From Vanrija pseudolonga (taxonomy: Eukaryota > Basidiomycota > Tremellomycetes > Trichosporonales > Trichosporonaceae), in the NCBI RefSeq assembly GCF_020906515.1, contig NC_085851.1:3720001-3784000 (forward strand): a stretch of DNA of 64,000 bases, read 5' to 3'. Below are positions 22,599 through 32,331 of this stretch, in pieces. Made by a program: the position numbers and the translations under genes. Numbering within the stretch: the stretch's first letter is position 1; the number at the start of each line of letters is the position of its first letter. The notes beneath the pieces are model-generated. The model was not told the DNA's origin. It made no database searches and saw only the letters and a list, made by a program, of their open reading frames with translations.

Positions 22599-24583
22599 AT
22601 GACCCTCTCGGCGTACCTCCTCTCACAAATGAACCCCAACGAATCGTTAGCATCAATGCCGCCGCCAAACATGATGCCGCTACAGACACCTCGAACCCCC
22701 GGGGGCGCACAGGGAGGCTTCTCTTCTGCCGGATACACCGCTTCCAGTGTCATGGGTGCCAATGACGGTAGCCAGTGGGGTGCGCACCACGGCGCTCCCT
22801 CTGCATGGGGAGGAAGCCAGTGGGGGGGCACACAAGGCGGGTTTGGTGGACAGCCCACCCAGGGAAGGTTCACCCCCTGGTCCGAGGAGCGTATCGCTAT
22901 GATGCAAGCGCGACTGGCGAAGAAGCTCGGACCAGAGTACGTCTCTCAACGTCCTGGTATGGGTGGAGGACCCAAGCTTAGGTGAGTGGACCACGGTCGT
23001 CCGAGTTCATTGCTGATTGCGCAGCTATCTCGAAGGGTGGAAGGGTGAGCTCACGCCAAGGTAGAAGACGAGCTAACAATGCAGCTATCAACTTGGCCAA
23101 CGATGTGTTTGGATTTAACGGGTGGTCTTCAACCATCATCTCTCTGAAGACAGACTATGTGAGTCCACTTCTGTCGCTGTTCCACACATCTGACTCGAAA
23201 CAGATGGACGTCACGGACCAGAACCGCGTCACTCTCGGTATCACTGCCATCATCCGCGTGACGCTTCAAGACGGATGCTTCCACGAGGATGTCGGCTATG
23301 GTACTGCTGAGAACTTACGAGGAAGATCGGCGGCGTTGGAGAAGGTAGGTCAAGAAAATGAATGTGATCTGACCTGTGCAGGCACAGAAGGAAGCGGTCA
23401 CCGACGGCCTGAAGCGTGCTCTGAAGCACTTTGGCAATGTTATGGGAAACTGTCTTTACGACAAGGACTATGCCGCTGCTGTGAAGAAGATGAAGGTTCC
23501 ACCTGTGCGTAGGAAGTGTGTTGCGCTCCTGACACCCTAGGCCAAGTTCAACCCCGAAGAGCTCGAACGCCGACCAGAGTTCACGCCTCAAGGTGCACCG
23601 CGTCCAGCGTCTGCAGTCCCCTCACACGTCAACGGCAATGCCAAGGTCCCTGTACTTGCCCCCGTCCCCGCACCAGCTATCCACCGGCCCGCAACAGAAC
23701 GAGGCGAATCTCCCATCCCCAGGGCGGACACGCCACTGCGTTCTCTCGATGATTCGGGCGACAGCAGCAGCATCATGGACGGCATCGAGGGAGAGTTTGC
23801 GTTCATGGAGGGAGACTCGTTCTTTGACGAGTTCGACCGGCCAGAAGCGATGGAGACTGAGGTGTGAGTGTGTCGTGATGATAGTATCTTGCTGGACAAC
23901 TGACAGAATCAGCACTACGCCTGTCACGAACGAGAACACCGTGCCACCACCGCCGCAAGCTAACAACGCCCCTGCCTATCAACACCGTCACCGGCCCGAC
24001 TTCCCTGCGCCACCAGTCGTACCCACCTCAGCGTCATCGTCAACATCGGTTCTACGCCCCAGGAGCGAAGCCAATGGAACGGAGCGCAAGGTTGCTGGCG
24101 CATTTGCCTTCCCGAGCAATGGTGCGGACGGCAAAGAGAAGTCTGCCGCGGCGGCGTCCGCAAGGCGCGCCGCCATCATCGCGGCAGCGGCAAACGGTTC
24201 AACGGCAGAGGTTGCTCCTCGTGGTTCATCCGGCGCATCAGCTGAAGCAGCTCCTCCTCGTATTCCATCGGGTGGCGTAGACGGCGTGGCAACCAGGGCC
24301 TCAGTCAACCTTCGAACTCATGGTCAGAACCTGGAAATTGAGAACACGGACACGCCGGGACGCTATGGCGCCTTTGCCAGTGCTCGCGGCGTCAAGCGGG
24401 ATGGGTGAGTCGTTGTCCATGCGTTCGCACTGTAAAAACTGACACACGGACCACAGGAGCGAGTCGCCAACCAAGCTGGACCGTGCTCGGCCTGGCGGAC
24501 CTCGGTCTGCGCTGAGCGAGCTGCTTGTGTCTCCGGGCGACCCCGGCAGTGACTGGCAGAGTAAGCGTTCACGCTTCATGTAG
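22599..24583 (+). CDS. RAD52: RAD52 recombination mediator
   Basis: A 562-residue protein in eight exons: 22599-22981, 23025-23044 (20 nt), 23085-23158, 23204-23344, 23382-23504, 23541-23863, 23907-24404, 24457-24583. Rad52 anneals single strands and loads Rad51 in homologous recombination. The conserved DNA-binding domain starts at [20 protein letters not shown], with the first part of that string created by the 20-nt exon, and continues [25 protein letters not shown] and [17 protein letters not shown] Gly/Trp-rich region of about 100 residues precedes it, and the disordered C-terminal half should carry Rad51/RPA contacts. The last residues (SKRSRF) look like a nuclear signal. An internal ATG ten codons in is an alternative start. 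Confidence 0.93.
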
Positions 24584-24806
24584 TGGCTGTCGTGTCAAAA
24601 GTGTCATCATGTGTAGTCGGGTTCCAAGCGTGTCATCAGTTGCGTGTGCCCTGTTGTTTATATAGTCTGTCATTGGTGACACCCCGATGAATGGTGTGTG
24701 TCGCCGCAAAGCCCTTTGCTCTTTTGCACAACAGGGCCCTAGCGCATGTTTCTCACTTGCCATAGTGCTGCATATCCTACTGTACACCGTCATTGGGGTC
24801 CCATTT

Positions 24807-25723
24807 TTAAGCAGAGAAGAGCTTGATGGCGAGCTCGGTGATGCCAATGTCGTTGGTGTTGAACTCGTACACGCCGAGAAGGGCACCGGCGGTTCCGAAG
24901 CGGAGGGCCCAGCGGGCGAGCGAGCCAAGAGCGCCGAACTTGCGCTCGTGGACGTAGTCGTCAATGCACGACGTGAAGCCGATGTGGGTGTGGATGACGA
25001 TGGCGACGCCGAGGGCTCCGTCAAGGAGGGGCTGGGGGAGGGGGTCAGTGTCAGTGCGCGGGAGGCTTCGTCTCGCGACTCGCGTCCACTCACGTGGGCG
25101 GTGGGCGACGCAACGACAGCGGCGGCAGTGAGGGGGATCAGGCTGGCCGAGAGGAGGCGCTCAAAGGCCCAGTGGTACGAGCCGTGGGCGCGGTTGGGCG
25201 TGGGGAAGTCGGTCGGGTCGTTGACAGTGCCCTTGAAGATGGCTGCGGGGTGTTAGCGGCCGTCGTCGCGCGAGCGAGTAAGCAGGCAAGGGGCAGCACT
25301 GAGACACCTGCCTCTGCCTCGTGCCCCTGCCTCTGCCTCGCTCCAGGCCACGCCTACGCACCGTTGTCGGGGGTGTACTTGAACCCGGCCGTCTCGTCGG
25401 GCGAGATGGCCTGCCTGCGCTTCGACGCCTGAACAGCGACGACACGCGCTGGGAATGTCAGTTGTGTGCTCTGTTCCATGCACCAATGCCGGGGGTATGG
25501 GTGTGAGGTCGAGAGGCAGTCAGCGTACACACACACACATGCGCGCCATGTGTGTCTGCATGCGCCTTGTTGGACGTCGAGACGGTCGTCGTCGTCGCCG
25601 TCCTCGACAATCACACCCCCGGCTATTGGCCAGGAGGAGCCAGACAAACGCACAGGTGTGGAGGGGCCGCACGCCGAGAGCGAGACCGGTGCGGAGGGCA
25701 GAGACGGGGCGGACGAACGACAT
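24807..25723 (-). CDS. SDH4: succinate dehydrogenase membrane anchor subunit (SDH4/CybS)
   Basis: A 176-residue precursor in four exons: 25723-25654, 25448-25362, 25242-25094, 25031-24807. SDH4 anchors complex II in the inner mitochondrial membrane and shapes the quinone site and haem b pocket. The start encodes an Arg-rich, acid-free presequence (MSFVRPVSALRTG). The family core reads HWAFERLLSASLIPLTAAA, HPLLDGALGVAIVIHTHIGF, with candidate haem His, then DDYVHERKFG, with the Asp-Tyr pair of the quinone site, and finally GVYEFNTNDIGITELAIKLF. The first two introns are about 120-205 nt, long for the window. It converges on RAD52. Confidence 0.92.
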
Positions 25724-26353
25724 GGCTTCGGCACTGGTCTGTCAAGGCTAGGGAGTGGGGCGTGGAGAGCGAGCGAGCGAGCAAGAACAACCAAGTGATG
25801 GCGAGCGACCAAGTCCGGCTGCGAGCGAGCGAGCAGTGTGCGTGCGTGCGTGCCAGGCAGGCAGGCTGCTAGCGTGCACTCAGCCTACGTCGTACTGCAG
25901 CGTAGATGCCTCCGCTCTCACCACCCAAATACACCCGGGTTGGGTCGGGCGCGCTCGTCGGAGTTTTACGGTCAGTTTCGGTCACCGCGTCACAGCCAAT
26001 CGCGCGGGGCTCAAATCACCACTGGCGGTCCGGATTAAACCAGTGAGGTCACCGACGATTCACGCTCAACCGGCCATTAGCATGCCACCGAGTGGTGGGT
26101 GTGGCAAGGTTGCTGGGGTAACTTTTGGTCTTCATCGCAGTGGGGGGACCACCTTCAACAACGGCAACGACAACTGCACGGACCAACAACAAAAACACAA
26201 CATTCACGTCATAATAGCGATCAGAGATCTTGGTGGATAGATTGTCTCATCGGCGCGAGCCTCTGAAGTAGCAAATATATATGATCACATCACCTCGCAC
26301 TGTGCTGTCCTCGTCGTCCTCCTCTTCGATTCGTCTCAAAAATCATGAATCAA
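25724..26353. promoter_or_regulatory. SDH4 upstream region with CCAAT and tetranucleotide repeats
   Basis: Upstream of the minus-strand SDH4 gene. A CCAAT pentamer lies at 25996-26000, a site type used by the HAP complex at respiratory genes. Confidence 0.4.
25821..25868. repeat. three abutting tetranucleotide tracts
   Basis: Short runs of GCGA, then GTGC, then CAGG units lie end to end. They are simple-sequence repeats with no coding role visible. Confidence 0.6.
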
Positions 26354-26425
26354 CTTCCCGTCGGAGAATCGAACTCCGATCTCCCGCGTGACAAGCGAGC
26401 ATACTAGCCGTTATACGAACGGGAA
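26354..26425 (-). tRNA. tRNA-Asp (GTC)
   Basis: A 72-nt minus-strand cloverleaf. The acceptor stem TTCCCGT pairs with ACGGGAA and is followed by discriminator G. The anticodon stem CTCGC/GCGGG encloses the loop TTGTCAC, giving anticodon GTC. The T-arm reads CGGAG TTCGATT CTCCG. No intron. The sequence closely matches the usual eukaryotic tRNA-Asp pattern. Confidence 0.95.
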
Positions 26426-26593
26426 TAGCCTACACTTTGGTTGAGTTCAAGCACCGCGCGGATCGTCTTGGGCGTAGGGCACAGGATTGACGATCGACGA
26501 CTACGGTCATGATGGTCTGTTTGTTGTTTGCGCCTCGTCACCGCGCATAACCGCTGCATATTTTTACTGATCTGCTACAGCCGCCACTGATGT

Positions 26594-29577
26594 CTACTCA
26601 CGGCCGAGCACGTCGACCCACACCTGCTTCACCATGGCCTCGGCCCTTGCTTCGGGCGACTCGTCGCCGCTCTCGCGGGCGGGGAGCGAGGCGAACACCG
26701 ACGACTCAATGTTGGCCGCCAGTGGCTCGAGGTGGGGTGCGTAGAGGCGCACAAACTCGCGCCACCAGCCCCAGCGCGCGCGCAGGTGCCACGCGCCGGT
26801 CTCACCACTGTCGAGCAGCGTGAGCACGGCCTTGAGGCCCAACGAGTCGGATGAAGGCGCGTACACCCATGGCAGGAGCTCGGCAGCGAACCTCCTAACC
26901 ACCGACGCAAACACCTTCTCGAGGCGGTTGGTCTGGAGGTCGAGGGACGCCTGCGCATCACGCGACTCGCGCGAGCGCTCCAACATCGTCTCGTCCTCGT
27001 CTCCCTCGTCGTCTCCAACGCCCTCGCCACGCTCGAGGCGCTCGGCTGCACGACGAGCACGGGCAACCTCATCGGCCTTGTCAACGGCACGGAGGCGGCG
27101 GCGCACAGCCACAACTCTGCCGACGACCTTGTCCAGGGTCATGCGAAGCATCTCCCACTTGTCGCCATCCGTCCAGCCGTCACCCTTGTCGGTGCTGTTG
27201 GTCGACTCGTCCGAGAAGATCCAGTCGACAACGTCCAAGGGCTCGAGGATGCCGTACTGGAGGTATTTGTCGACCGTGATCAGACGCTGCTGGCTCGAGT
27301 TGCGCCAGAACGACTGGACGGCGTCGAGGAGGACGCGCCGGGAGGCAAAGTCGGGGCTCAGATGCCTCAACACGTCGAGGTAACGCTCGGTAGCGTTGAG
27401 GAAATGCGAGAAGGAGCGCGAACCCAAATGCAAGATGGTCTCGGCGGCCATAAGGAGAACCTTAGGAGAGATGTCTCCTGATTCCAACCGAGCGCCAGGG
27501 ATGCTGTCGAGGTAGTCCTTGACCTCGTTGGGCGCAACCTTTTGTTTCAAGAGGCGGAGCAGGTGCTCAGCCTCGACATGCAAGGCGTTGTCCTTGTCCT
27601 CGTAGACCCAGACCTCGTCGGGGGCATCCTCTGAGACAACACCCGCCTCGGGAGGGAGCATGGGGTCGGGGAGAGTCTGGAGGATGCGGTCGTGGTACGC
27701 GAGGCGAATCTCAAGCTCGACGACACGGCGCATGAAGGCGCGTCGTGGGTGCGAGGCTGGGAGCTCGAGGTCGGGGATCCACTCCTTCCACATCCACTGG
27801 AAACCGAAGTTGCTGAGGTGCACAGCGAACCAGTCTGACGCGCGCTTGGCAATCTCAACGTCGAGGCCGTCATGGCCGAGCAGGGTGAAGAGCTTGCGCA
27901 CACCGCGGCCGACGGGCGGGGCGACCGTGCTTGGGCTCAGCTTGCACAGCTCGGTGATGGCCGAGTAGAAGTAGATGGGTTTGTGAGGCGCCTTGGGGAG
28001 GGCAAAGTACGAGGCGAGGACGGTGCCGACGATCGACGACTCGAGCGAGTAGGTCGACTCCGAGTCCTCAGACTTGAAGGTGCCAGGGGGAAGGAATCGC
28101 GGCAGGGCAAGAAGGAGGCGGGCGCACTCCTTGCGGTTGACCTCGAAGATGGAGACCATGTCGAGGATGAGGCTGCGGAGGGTCCAGCCAGTGACGCTGT
28201 CAGGGCTGGGCACCACCTGGCAGGTTAGCGGACTCTCTGATCCCCTGAACCTACATCATCGGCAAAGAGACGGAGACCACCTGTCTGGCCCTCGCCAGCC
28301 TGGGGGTTCTGCTCATCGACGTCGTACATCTCTGGGGGCATGTAGACGGCGGTGAGGAGGAAGGGGTCGCTGTCGGGGGCCGGGAGGGCCTCGTACGGAC
28401 GGAGGAGGATCTCGGGCGGGTTGTAGTCCGAGTCGCGGAGCGCATGCAGCACCGTGAGGAGCTCGGCGAGAGTCTGGAGAGTTAGCTTAACCGCGGGCGT
28501 CATAACTCACGTCGGCGTACGGCTCGGCCACCTCGCCAACAGGGAGGATCGGCGAGAGGGGGTTGGCGAGGTCGCGCGATCCGGGACGGGCGAGGATGAA
28601 GCCCTCGATGCTGCTGATGAGCGCCTCGACTTCCTCGGGGTACGCGGGGTACAGCGACGACGCGGAGCGGATGAGGCCCTCGCCGACGGCGCGGACAGCA
28701 CGCTCGGAGCGGTCGCCGCCGCCGCCGACCTCGTTGAGGACGGACAGGAGACCCTTGTACACGTCGATCAGGGAGGTGGGGTTGACGAGGCCCGGCGCGA
28801 CGAGGAGCGAGAGGAACTGTAGCTAAGGGGTTAGTCTTGCACTATGAACTAACCCACCAGAAGACGGGCTGAGAGCCACTCGCGCCCCTCGACGGCGGCA
28901 CGGAAGCTCTTGCCAATGTCCTCGAGCACCTCGCGGGCAAACTGCGGCTCGCTGTCGTCGGCCTTGCGCTTCTCGCCGACCTGCGCGTCATCCGCAGGCG
29001 CCTCCTCGTCCTCGGGGTCGCGGTAGCCCAGCTGGAGGAGGAGCGAGACGTAGTGGTGGTGCTTGTACGGCTGCTCTGTGATTCTGAGGGTTAGGAAGTT
29101 GCCGATACCCCAACCCACCCATAGCGGAATCCGTCGAGCACGCCCTGCGAGCCCTCGCGCCACTGCCGGCGGAGCACCTTTGCAAGGCGGGGCGGGTCCT
29201 CGACAGCGTCGTAGTCCTGCTCGTTAGGCACGCTGCCTCACAACTGCAACCCACCTCGTCGTCGCCGAGCTTGAGCACCATCTTGCGCAATCGCACCGCG
29301 GTCGTCTCGGGCGCTGAGCGTGCAGGGCCGCCACCGCCGCGTGGTCCTCGCCCACGGTCATCTGAGGGCTTAGCAGCTGCCGAGGGTCGCAGGATTGGCT
29401 CAACTCACTGCGTCGTCCACGGCCACCACCACCACCGTATCCACCGCCGTAACCACCGCCGTAACCACCGCCTCCTCCGCCGTAGCCACCTCCGCCCCCT
29501 CCGTAGCCACCACCGTAGCCGCCACCGCCACCGCCGTATCCGCCTCCACCGCCGCCGTAGCCGTTTTGGAAGCTCAT
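26594..29577 (-). CDS. CBC1: nuclear cap-binding protein large subunit (CBP80/CBC1)
   Basis: A 915-residue protein; exons 29577-29409, 29361-29255, 29216-29119, 29083-28858, 28816-28511, 28473-28255, 28216-26594. It is the MIF4G-fold scaffold that, with CBP20, binds the m7G cap in the nucleus. Family blocks include VRLRKMVLKLGDDE, FGFQWMWKEWIPDLELP followed by IRLAYHDRIL, and SFWRNSSQQRLITVDKYLQ with VVDWIFSDE. A 55-residue N-terminal extension made almost only of Gly and Tyr, then RGR/RG motifs, is unlike textbook CBP80. The acceptor before DYDAVED could instead lie three bases earlier. A GTGAGT overlaps the last codons, so a further 3' exon cannot be excluded. It diverges from the HIT-finger gene across about 200 bp. 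Confidence 0.9.
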
Positions 29578-29780
29578 GTCGTCTGTAGATGGGGGTGACA
29601 ACCACAACAAGCAGTGTGTGACTTCGTTTCTTGGCCGAGATGAACTTAGTTGTCTAGACGGGATCAATTTTGGCTGGGCCGATTTTTTGCCAGTGACGTT
29701 TGTTTTGGACGAAATGGCCAACCTCCACTTTGCTCCTCCAGTCCTTCCTCGACGACACGACCCAGACGATATCCACCACA

Positions 29781-30647
29781 ATGGGGCCCAAGGCGGCAGC
29801 AGCAAAGGTCTGCGAGGTGTGCGAGGTGCAGACATCAAAGTATCGGTGCTCGGCATGTCCAGTGAGGTAGTGAGTTGGCTGCCGTACATCGGTGAGAGTA
29901 GCTGACATCTCCAGTTGCTCAGTCGCGTGTTACAAGACGCACAAGGGTGGGTCTGCTAGAAAAGCCTTGGGACTAGCTGACCACCCAGACGGTGCATGTG
30001 TGGCGACTTCAGCAGGAGCATCAGCCCCAGCACCTTCCCTCGAGCCCGACTCTACCGCCTCCACCTCGCAAGCAGCCGACCCCACAGCCGAGGCCGCAAC
30101 CGCCCCAGCCCCAGCACCAGAAGCAGCACCACCTGCCCCCCTCCGCCCCCTCACCTCCCTCAAGTGGCCACCAGAGCCCGACGAGTCGATCTTCACGGAC
30201 CCGCTGAAGCGCGATGACCCCAAGCCGCTGCGGCAGGCCGAGCTGGAGCGCATCGCCACGTCGGCACCGCTGCGCGAGCTCCTCGCCGAGCCTGCGCTGA
30301 TCAAGGTCCTCTCTGCGCTCGACACCCTCCCGACCTTGAAGGCGCGGCACGCGGCACTGGCGCGCGTGCTCGGTGTCGACGGCGAGAGCTTGGCACGACC
30401 GGCTGCGCGCGCACTCCTGAGCCGCGACTCGCCGCCGCCACTGGGCGACCTCATCGCTGGCGTCGGAGGAGCGGCTAGTCAGGGCGACGACTGGGGAGCC
30501 GACGGCTGGTGGCTCGGGGATGGGGAGCGTGTGTGGGTCGGCCCCGAAGAGCGCCGCCTCATGCGTCTCTGGGCCGGAGTCGTCGTCGGCGCGATCGACG
30601 AAGGCGAGGGCGCATGGGGCTCTGGCGGACTCGAGTGGGAAGTGTAA
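29781..30647 (+). CDS. HIT zinc-finger protein (HIT1/ZNHIT3-like)
   Basis: A 258-residue protein; exons 29781-29866, 29915-29946, 29989-30647. Splicing of the first intron completes an N-terminal HIT-type finger with pairs CEVC, CSAC and CSVAC followed by KTHK. The rest is an Ala/Pro-rich linker and a helical region (LRELLAEPALIKVLSALDTL, then HAALARVLG) that recalls the C-terminal part of Hit1/ZNHIT3, an assembly factor for box C/D snoRNPs. The second intron (29947-29988) is 42 nt without an in-frame stop, so a 14-residue-longer isoform is possible. The exact orthologue among HIT-finger proteins is uncertain. Confidence 0.72.
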
Positions 30648-30766
30648 GCATGTACGCGATGGTTAGAGCGCAACTCTGGCGCTGCCCTCGCAAAACGGAT
30701 GAATTCCGGCCGGCTGACCTCTGACCCCACTAACCAAGATGAACCTGGGCACTGATACATTGACAC

Positions 30767-31968
30767 CTACACTGGACTGTTTACTCGACCTTCCGCCTCC
30801 CCTTCCTCAGCGTCCCGTACCTCAGTCTCCGGGAACGCAGACAACGTCGCCAGCGTGGCAGTCTGCCGCCTCCACCGATCCACCTGCGCTCTCCGCTCAG
30901 CCGCCTCGGCCCTCTCCTCCCCCTCCCACGCATGCTTCCACGGCAAGCGGCCATCATCCGCCCGGCGCACGCGCCGCCGCACGCCGGCAAAGCACACGCG
31001 CACGCACTGCGTGTAGTGCCACGATGCTAGGCGGCTAGACGGCCGCTCCCAGTCGGGACCGGACACTGTGATCTCCTTCCCATGGCACGCTGTATACGCC
31101 GCGTCCAGCGCCGCGCCGAGGGGGTTGGTCTCGTCCCCGCCCAGTGGGGGCGTGAAGAAGTGGCACACCCACGTCTCCTCTTTCTCCTCTTCCTCCTCTC
31201 CCTCCTTCCCCCCCTCAATCGTCCCCTCGCTCGCCCCGCCGAGGGGGTAGAAGGCAAAGTTGTGCTTCGCGTACTCTGCCGCCAAGTGCCGGTCAAGCAT
31301 GACCCCGTTAGCTGGGTGGTTGGGGGAGCACATGCGCACGCGCGCAATGTTCGTCAGCTCTTTCTGATACCGTCAGCCAGCCTGTGCCGTCTGTCCAATG
31401 TGGCAGCTTACCCCGCTGAGACCCTTGGACGCGAGGTAAGTCGGCTCGGCGAGGCGCGATCGGCCCGTCACGACGCATCGGCCCTTGCCACGCACCGCGA
31501 CGGCGACGTAGAAGTCGTCCTGGCGTCAGCTCGCCCACCCGCCGCGCGACGCACCGACTCGGTCGTGAGGAACGTGCCTGCGCTGCCCATATCCGACGAG
31601 TGGACCGAGCGGAACTCCCTCTCCATCGGGGGCGGGGGCGCGTAGAACTCAGCTTCCTGGGGAACGAGCCCCAGTGCGCCGAGCCCGCCGGCGCGCCAGC
31701 CGAGCGTGTAGCTTCCTGCCTGTGGCGGTGCGTCCAAGTCCAGGTCCACCGCCGCGCCGTTGCCGTCGTCGGCGTGCACGCTCGGCGCGGCGCGACTAAA
31801 GTCCACGCCGCACCGGCGCGCCACGATGTCCAGGATGTACGCCCATGTGTTCGTCTTGGACTGCGTGAGGAACGCGCTCGGGATGCGCGCTAGGTTTGCG
31901 CCGGTCGCGCTGTAGATGTCGACCGTGTCGCGTCCCCAGAAGTGGGAGGGCGGCCTGCCGTCGCGCAT
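30767..31968 (-). CDS. HNH-like fungal protein, copy B
   Basis: Predicted 372 residues; exons 31968-31555, 31519-31412, 31363-30767. The domain order matches the copy at 17726-18864: HFWGRDTVDIYSATG and TNTWAYILDIVARRCG at the N-terminus, CVVTGRSRLAEPTYL at the core, NGVMLDRHLAAEYAKHNFAF after the intron, and WHYTQCVRVCF near the end. The NG-MLD-HL block is closer to the HNH_2 consensus than in copy A, but the metal-binding His expected after CVVTG is not obvious. A polyglutamate insertion lies before WVCHFFTPP. Both introns are short (35 and about 48 nt) and have good signals. Confidence 0.7.
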
Positions 31969-32331
31969 TGTGGGATGGGTGGGTTGTGAGTATATTGCCT
32001 GCTGCTACCATACGTGCCGACCAACGTCGCCGTCATAGGGCCGTCATCTGTTCGCAGTTTTGAGACCCCTCTGAGACACAAACTCATCTGTTGGCGATTC
32101 GTGGCCCAGTTTTTGCCCCCTAACACGCTGACCCTATCAACCTCCCTAACCTGCATGCGTCTATAGGAAGTGTATCGTGAAAACAAGTCGTGTCATCTAC
32201 GTCAATGGGTCTCAGAAATCCTGACGACAACTTGTCCGTGCAGGTGACGGTGGGGCGCGGTCGGCAATTCCGGTAGCCCACTGTACCGTCATCCCTCATG
32301 ACCGTCTCTTCGGCCCACCATGCGTGATCGT
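31969..32331. other. spacer between kinesin 3' end and HNH-like copy B; nothing seen
   Basis: Tandem minus-strand genes on both sides. I see no gene, RNA or clear regulatory motif here. Confidence 0.4.
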
